Of a DNA stretch of 20,295 nt, positions 16,071 to 20,295 are shown piece by piece (position 1 is the first letter of the stretch; every line of letters begins with the position of its first letter). Origin of the DNA: CAZFBR01 sp035353495 [NCBI: uncultured bacterium]. GTDB lineage: Bacteria > DAOPZR01. The notes under the pieces are model-generated. The model had not been told where the DNA came from, made no database searches, and was given only the letters and a program-made list of their open reading frames with translations. Location of the stretch: contig CAZFBR010000036.1 in the NCBI GenBank assembly GCA_964517215.1, positions 1-20,295 of the forward strand, read 5' to 3'. A program made the position numbers and the translations under genes.

Positions 16071-18113
16071 ATGGGGGGCGGGTGCCGGACGCGGGCGGAA
16101 CGAGTGGTGCGCCGCCTCAATGCCCGGGGTGTTCTCGTTACGGTCGGGTTGCTGCTGTTGTGCTATACGCCGCTGCTGCTGCGCGGGTCGGCGTACGATA
16201 ACGGCGATCTGGGCAATTGCACGATGCCGCTGCTCCGCTATTTTGCCGAGGCCGGTGACGGCTGGAATCCCTACTTGCTGGCCGGCCGGCCGGGGGTCAT
16301 CGATGGCACGCTGTATTGCCGCTGGTACCCGCCGACCCTGCTGTATCTCCTGCTTCCCGCTGATAATTATTTCGGACTGAGTATGGTGGCGCACGTCATT
16401 CTGGCGGCGCTGGGCATGGTATGCCTGGTCCGTTCGCTGGGCCGGTCGGCGGCGGCGGCGGCCGCCGCCGCGGTGGTGTTTGCCGGCAGCGGTTTTTTTA
16501 CTGCGCGGATCTTTCTCGGGCAGTATCCACATGTGATGAGCATGGCGTGGGCGCCGTGGTTGTTTGCCGCCGCGGTGCAGGTGCGACGGCGTGGCGGTCC
16601 GCTGGCGGCACTGGCATTGGGTGCGGTGGCCGGGGTGCAGCTGCTGGCCGGTTTTCCCCAGTTTGTGGTCATCACCCTGCTGGGAATCGCGGTTTGGTGG
16701 CTGGCGTCATGGCGCCGGCGCCAGTGGGACCGGGTGCGGAACATCCGGACGGTGCTGCTGCTGCTGATCAGTACCGGCGTGTTCGTGGCGATGACCGCCC
16801 ACGAGATCATGCCGCTGGCGACCATGCTGGCGCATTCACAGCGGGCGGGTGGACTGGCGGATAGCGAATCACGCCGCGAGCGGGTGAAGATGCCTGGTTT
16901 TCTTACGCAGTCGTTGCTGACCCCGGCGACGGTGCAGGCGATGACCTCGACCGGGAATTACTGGGAAGTTGCCGCCTATGCCGGCTGGGCGGCGCCGGCC
17001 ATGGTGTTGCTGGCGCTGCTGCGCCGCCGCCTCTGGCGGCGGGCGACGGTGGCCTGGTGGGCAGTGGGGGCGACCGCGCTCATTCTGGCGTGTGGGGTGC
17101 CGTTGCCGGGGACCGAGTTTTTGCGTTCGCCCGGCCGGTTCCTTCTGTCGGGGATGCTGGCCGCAGCCGTATTGACCGCGTATGCCGCGGATGGGTTGCT
17201 GCGTCGTGCGCGCTGGCGCTGGCTGTCGGTTGCGGTGATCATGCTGGAATTGCTGCCGGGGAGCTGCCTGCTGACGGGTCTGTCACCGGCGCAACGGCCG
17301 GGCCTGCCGGCATGGTCACAGTCCGATCGCCTGATCGCGTTCCTCCGCGCAACGCCCCGTTCCGAACGGATGGTGGCGCTGGCTGATGCCATGATGCTGA
17401 ACGAAGCAGCGGTGTTGCGGGTTGAAACGCTGAACGGCTATCAGGGCGTGGTATCCGGGAAGCTGCTGCGGCTGGGACGTGCCTTCGATCCGGCCATCAG
17501 CGGTGCTTCACCGATGAAGTATCCGTCGTATGCGCCCCGGCTGTTTGCGTTGCTGGGAGTGCGATACGTGGTTACCTGCCAGCCGCTGCCCGGCCGGCAT
17601 CCGGTCTTGGAGGACCATGGTGTCCTGGTGTATGAAAATGAGTATCCGGCCCGGCGGGCATGGCTGGCGGAACGGTACATCCGCTGCCTTTCGCCGGCGG
17701 CGGCGCTGGCGCATCTGGGAACGGCGGGTTTCGCTCCGCAGCGCGAGGCAACAGGCACAGCCAAGCTTGGCGTCACTCCGGATACGGGGCCGGCACTGGT
17801 GACGCTGACTGCGTATCAGCCTGGCCGGCTGCAGGTGCGGACCAGCGCCCGGGCCGCGCGGCTGCTGGTTATCAGCGAATTATCCTATCCGGGCTGGCGG
17901 GCGACTCTGGACGGCACGCCGGTGGCATTGCAGCTGGTGGACGGGGCATTGTTGGGGCTGGTCGTGCCGGCCGGCGCGCATGCGGTGACGGTGTGGTGGG
18001 AAGACCCGACGGTGTGCGCACAATGGTGGCTGGCGGTGGTGGGGGTGCTGACGGCGCTGGGCAGCTGGCTGACCTGGCGCCGGGTCCGGTCTCCGGTGTG
18101 TGGCGGCCGGTGA
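16071..18113 (+). CDS. YfhO-family polytopic membrane protein
   Basis: About 681 aa with many hydrophobic helices (the first at about 20-37). Family features are YDNGDLGN (about 42-49), WNPYLLAGRPG and the RWYPPTLLYLLLP block near the N terminus. Near the C terminus, at about 600, is SELSYPGWRATLDGTPV followed by VPAGAHAVTVWW. These match the YfhO group, a GT-C-like fold; YfhO in Gram-positive bacteria is linked to glycosylation of lipoteichoic acid. The acidic pair near residue 43-46 fits a GT-C active site. I infer transfer of sugar from a polyprenyl carrier on the outer face of the membrane, working with the preceding GT-B protein. ATG at 16071 is 2 bp after the previous stop; no strong ribosome binding site is seen. 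The frame also extends upstream to 15999 inside the previous gene, and GTG codons at 16104 and 16107 are alternatives. A run of alanines (about 125-133) is encoded by a GCG/GCC palindrome. Confidence 0.85.
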   Translation: MGGGCRTRAERVVRRLNARGVLVTVGLLLLCYTPLLLRGSAYDNGDLGNCTMPLLRYFAEAGDGWNPYLLAGRPGVIDGTLYCRWYPPTLLYLLLPADNYFGLSMVAHVILAALGMVCLVRSLGRSAAAAAAAAVVFAGSGFFTARIFLGQYPHVMSMAWAPWLFAAAVQVRRRGGPLAALALGAVAGVQLLAGFPQFVVITLLGIAVWWLASWRRRQWDRVRNIRTVLLLLISTGVFVAMTAHEIMPLATMLAHSQRAGGLADSESRRERVKMPGFLTQSLLTPATVQAMTSTGNYWEVAAYAGWAAPAMVLLALLRRRLWRRATVAWWAVGATALILACGVPLPGTEFLRSPGRFLLSGMLAAAVLTAYAADGLLRRARWRWLSVAVIMLELLPGSCLLTGLSPAQRPGLPAWSQSDRLIAFLRATPRSERMVALADAMMLNEAAVLRVETLNGYQGVVSGKLLRLGRAFDPAISGASPMKYPSYAPRLFALLGVRYVVTCQPLPGRHPVLEDHGVLVYENEYPARRAWLAERYIRCLSPAAALAHLGTAGFAPQREATGTAKLGVTPDTGPALVTLTAYQPGRLQVRTSARAARLLVISELSYPGWRATLDGTPVALQLVDGALLGLVVPAGAHAVTVWWEDPTVCAQWWLAVVGVLTALGSWLTWRRVRSPVCGGR

Positions 18114-18128
18114 TTCCCGCTATCCGTG

Positions 18129-18157
18129 TTGTCGCTCCCGGCGGGGTGTGCTACGAT
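18129..18157 (+). promoter_or_regulatory. Promoter of the GIDE-like gene
   Basis: TTGTCG (18129-18134), a 17-bp spacer and TACGAT (18152-18157), the same -10 box as the CDF promoter. Transcription would start near 18164, leaving a leader of about 12 bases that contains the GGAGG site. Confidence 0.6.
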
Positions 18158-18165
18158 GGCGGCAT

Positions 18166-18170
18166 GGAGG
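18166..18170 (+). promoter_or_regulatory. Ribosome binding site that sets the start at 18176
   Basis: GGAGG lies five bases before the ATG at 18176. It rules against the in-frame ATG at 18164, which overlaps it and has no site of its own. Confidence 0.65.
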
Positions 18171-18175
18171 CGGGC

Positions 18176-19012
18176 ATGTCACGAACCATGCGGCAGGCCC
18201 TGATCGTTGCGGTGGTACTGTGCGCCGCGGCGTATGGGCTGTTTCAGGCCGGTGCACACTGGGGATTCCGTGCGGCGCTGCTGCACAGCCGGTATCTGCC
18301 GTCGATCATGGCGGTGCTGTTCCTCGGGGCGATGTGGCTGACGCTGGGGCGCAGCTGGCGGGTGCGGGAGCGGCTGCTGGGCGGACTGACCGTGCACACC
18401 ATTTCCCGATCGCTGCGGGGCCTGGTCATGGTCAGCGGCCGGGTGGCATCGGCGAACGAACTCACCGACCCGCTGACCGGAACGGCCTGCGCGGGCTATG
18501 TGCTGCGGATCGATCGGCGAATCCTGTCCACGCGCTATCGCGACTGGGACAAGGTGGCGCAGGTCACCACAGTCGGCGCAGAGGGGCTGCTGCTTGACGA
18601 CGGGCATGGTCGGGCGCGGATGACGGAGTTCATGACCATGGACCGGCTGCCGACTGCGGTGAGCCCGGTCTGGCGTGTGCCGGACATCCCCGAGCACAGC
18701 CGTGCACTGACCGGCGATCTGGTGCGGCGGGGCATATTCGGCACCGGTGAAGAGGGTCGCACCACGGTGTGGGTGTTCCGTCAGGGTGATGCGGTGACCC
18801 TGGTGGGTACCGCCCGGCCGCAGCCGGCGGGAACCGCGGCGGACGTGACGCTGCAGGTTGGTGACGACCGCCTGCAGGGATGTACCACACGCACGCCGCG
18901 GCAGCTGGCGGGCGATTACCGGACGAAGGGGCTCGCGGGCGTCTATGGCGGCGGCACGCTGGTGCTGCTGGCGCTGGGGGCATTGCTGTATACCTTGGGA
19001 TTTGCCAATTAG
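18176..19012 (+). CDS. GIDE-domain-like membrane protein
   Basis: A 278-aa membrane protein. Two hydrophobic helices near the N terminus (about 7-27 and 40-58), a soluble domain (about 75-250) and a C-terminal helix (about 256-276). The soluble domain starts SRSLRGLVMVSGRV and continues with ELTDPLTGTACAGYVLRIDRR. This is the pattern of the GIDE domain, known from the mitochondrial E3 ligase MULAN/GIDE and found in many bacterial membrane proteins without a RING finger. There is no RING here either, so no ligase activity is implied; the bacterial role is unknown. The domain is expected between the second and third helices. It has its own promoter in the 62-bp gap after the YfhO gene, and psuG follows after 39 bp. 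The frame is open far upstream inside the YfhO gene, but that part is a shadow. Confidence 0.72.
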   Translation: MSRTMRQALIVAVVLCAAAYGLFQAGAHWGFRAALLHSRYLPSIMAVLFLGAMWLTLGRSWRVRERLLGGLTVHTISRSLRGLVMVSGRVASANELTDPLTGTACAGYVLRIDRRILSTRYRDWDKVAQVTTVGAEGLLLDDGHGRARMTEFMTMDRLPTAVSPVWRVPDIPEHSRALTGDLVRRGIFGTGEEGRTTVWVFRQGDAVTLVGTARPQPAGTAADVTLQVGDDRLQGCTTRTPRQLAGDYRTKGLAGVYGGGTLVLLALGALLYTLGFAN

Positions 19013-19019
19013 CGACGGT

Positions 19020-19036
19020 GGCGGGGTTTTCCCGCC
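19020..19036 (+). other. GC-rich hairpin just before the psuG ribosome binding site
   Basis: GGCGGG (19020-19025) pairs with CCCGCC (19031-19036) around GTTTT. No T-run follows, so it is not a typical terminator. It sits directly in front of the GGAGGAG site and could affect mRNA stability or translation of psuG. Confidence 0.4.
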
Positions 19037-19051
19037 GGAGGAGCGGAACGA

Positions 19052-19966
19052 ATGCAGCTGACAATCAATCCCGCAGTGCAGCGGGCGCTGGCGGCGGGTG
19101 AACCCGTGCTGGCCCTGGAATCGACCATCATTTCGCACGGACTGCCGTACCCCGATAATGTCGCCTGTGCGCGCAATCTGGAACGCATCGCGCGCGAATG
19201 CGGAGTGACCCCGGCGACCATCGCCATCGTTGACGGCAGGGTCACCATCGGTATCAACGACGATGAACTGCAGCGGCTGGCGACGAGCAAGAACGTGGCC
19301 AAGGTCTCGCGCCCGGACATCGCCACGGTCGTGGCACAGGGGCGCATGGGGACCACCACGGTGGCGGGGACGATGATCCTGGCGAACATGGCGGGCATCA
19401 GGTTTTTCACCACCGGCGGCATTGGCGGCGCGCATCGCGGTGCGGAAGTGAGTTTCGACATCTCCGCCGACCTTGAGGAACTGGCCCGCACACCCGTCGG
19501 GGTGATCTCGGCGGGGGCCAAGGCCATTCTCGACATTCCCAAGACCCTGGAATATCTGGAAACACGCGGGGTGCCGGTGCTCGGTTTCGGCACGGACACG
19601 TTTCCCCTATTCTATACCCGCAACAGTTCATATCCGCTGACCCTGCGCGCGGACGATGCGGCGACGGTGGCGAAGATTGCGCAGGTGCAGTTCAGCACGC
19701 CGCAGCTGGCGGGCGGCATCCTCATCGCCAACCCGATCCCCGCGGCGCAGGAATTGCCGCCCGATTACATCAATGACATCATCGAACAGGCCGTTCGCGA
19801 GGCGGAACTTGCGGAGGTGAAGGGGAAGGCGGTGACCCCGTTCCTGCTGGCGCGCATCGCGGAGCTGACGGGCAAGAAGAGCGTGACCGCCAACCTGGCG
19901 CTGATCGAAAACAATGTGCGCGTGGGCTGCGCCATTGCGAGCGCGTACGCGGCGCTGATCAAGTAA
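19052..19966 (+). CDS. psuG: Pseudouridine-5'-phosphate glycosidase
   Basis: A 304-aa cytoplasmic enzyme that reversibly splits pseudouridine 5'-phosphate into uracil and ribose 5-phosphate, the second step of pseudouridine breakdown. The sequence is recognisable throughout: [17 protein letters not shown] (Glu23), [24 protein letters not shown] (His128), SFDISADL (Asp140), [10 protein letters not shown] (Lys157, the expected Schiff-base lysine) and the C-terminal [11 protein letters not shown]. It is full length and no key residue appears lost. The start at 19052 has GGAGGAG eight bases upstream. It may be read from the GIDE-like gene promoter. No pseudouridine kinase (psuK) is adjacent, so the substrate must come from a kinase gene elsewhere. 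The uracil product could join the pool fed by the UraA permease, 4.4 kb away. Confidence 0.96.
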   Translation: MQLTINPAVQRALAAGEPVLALESTIISHGLPYPDNVACARNLERIARECGVTPATIAIVDGRVTIGINDDELQRLATSKNVAKVSRPDIATVVAQGRMGTTTVAGTMILANMAGIRFFTTGGIGGAHRGAEVSFDISADLEELARTPVGVISAGAKAILDIPKTLEYLETRGVPVLGFGTDTFPLFYTRNSSYPLTLRADDAATVAKIAQVQFSTPQLAGGILIANPIPAAQELPPDYINDIIEQAVREAELAEVKGKAVTPFLLARIAELTGKKSVTANLALIENNVRVGCAIASAYAALIK

Positions 19967-19988
19967 GGGGCCGCGCGGACTGATCGTC

Positions 19989-20004
19989 GCCCGAGTGACC
20001 GGGC
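19989..20004 (+). other. Short hairpin after psuG
   Basis: GCCCG (19989-19993) pairs with CGGGC (20000-20004) around a six-base loop. There is no T-run, so intrinsic termination is not supported. The 154-bp gap to the next gene otherwise holds the promoter at 20035. Confidence 0.35.
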
Positions 20005-20034
20005 TGCCGGGGGCAGGCACCGTCCAACCGCGGT

Positions 20035-20063
20035 TTGACCGTCCCGGAGGGCGGGTGTATAAT
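20035..20063 (+). promoter_or_regulatory. Near-consensus promoter of the AIM24-family gene
   Basis: TTGACC (20035-20040), a 17-bp spacer and a perfect TATAAT (20058-20063). Transcription would start near 20070, giving a leader of about 50 bases. This is the strongest promoter match in the window. Confidence 0.85.
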
Positions 20064-20120
20064 ACTTTCCCTGAATGCCGCCGGAAGGATCCGGACGGAT
20101 TTCCGCACAGGAGGCAGGCG

Positions 20121-20295
20121 ATGCAATCCCACGAAATTGATTATGAAATCTTCGGCGACGACATGCAGATCGTCGAGGTGGAACTCGACCCGAACGAGAC
20201 GGTGGTGGCCGAGGCGGGGGCGATGAACTACCTCGAGGACGGGATCACCTTCGAAGCCAAGATGGGGGATGGCTCCGCGGCCAACGAGGGGCTGA
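20121..20295 (+). CDS. AIM24 / TIGR00266 family protein (3' partial)
   Basis: Only the first 58 codons are in the window. [26 protein letters not shown] and [13 protein letters not shown] match the N terminus of the TIGR00266/AIM24 family, beta-rich proteins of about 220-260 aa with no settled biochemical role in bacteria; the yeast homologue is mitochondrial. AGGAGG (20109-20114) lies six bases before the ATG and fixes the start. The strong promoter upstream suggests constitutive expression. Confidence 0.88.
   Translation, partial: MQSHEIDYEIFGDDMQIVEVELDPNETVVAEAGAMNYLEDGITFEAKMGDGSAANEGL

Noticed and set aside
14764-16071. Minus-strand 435-codon open frame
   Set aside because: It is opposite the GT-B gene and overlaps the better-supported small membrane protein in another frame; it has no domain.
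16452-16471. 20-bp GCG/GCC palindrome in the YfhO-type gene
   Set aside because: It is explained by a run of alanine codons in a membrane helix; no sign of a binding site.
17660-18175. Upstream extension of the GIDE-like frame
   Set aside because: It overlaps the conserved C terminus of the YfhO protein in another frame; promoter and ribosome binding site point to 18176.
18179-19435. Minus-strand 418-codon open frame
   Set aside because: It is opposite the GIDE-like gene and psuG, which are both recognisable.

Overview
This is a GC-rich bacterial window (roughly two thirds G+C by eye) with densely packed genes, G/C-ending codons and strong GGAGG-type ribosome binding sites. No rRNA, tRNA, CRISPR array or transposase was found. 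The mix of a giant 'DNA repair ATPase', a YfhO-type membrane protein, a GIDE-like membrane protein, PsuG and an AIM24/TIGR00266 protein is compatible with the Planctomycetota-Verrucomicrobiota-Lentisphaerota group. No phylogenetic marker is present, so that placement is a weak inference.

Region 1 (1-8695, + strand) is one tightly coupled transcription unit. It holds a giant AAA+ ATPase of the DNA-repair-ATPase type, cut at the left edge. A 548-aa protein of unknown function follows after 3 bp, and then a membrane sensor histidine kinase whose start overlaps the unknown gene by 11 bp. There is no response regulator. This is the best candidate here for an undescribed multi-protein system.

Region 2 (8696-10080) is unusual. 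An AT-rich intergenic patch with interleaved inverted repeats and short direct repeats precedes a secreted, low-complexity Gly/Asn/Gln/His-rich protein. The DNA of that protein carries eleven GGCAAT hexamers and an 8-G run. The gene ends in a strong hairpin terminator with a UUCG loop.

Region 3 (10081-14911) starts with a minus-strand metallo-beta-lactamase-fold protein that has a long C-terminal extension resembling a degenerate histidine-kinase ATPase domain. It is divergent from a cation diffusion facilitator with three tandem cytoplasmic domains instead of one. An NCS2 uracil permease follows the transporter on the same strand. A small single-pass membrane protein faces the permease gene tail to tail, one base away.

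Region 4 (14968-18113) is a coupled pair: a GT-B-fold protein resembling the N-terminal half of L-arabinokinase, and a large YfhO-family polytopic membrane protein. Together they suggest cell-surface glycan or glycolipid work.

Region 5 (18129-20295) holds a GIDE-domain-like membrane protein with its own promoter, pseudouridine-5'-phosphate glycosidase (psuG), and the start of an AIM24/TIGR00266 family gene behind a near-consensus promoter. Three promoters in the window share a TTGACG/TTGTCG/TTGACC -35 box, an exact 17-bp spacer and a TACGAT/TATAAT -10 box, indicating an ordinary housekeeping sigma factor.
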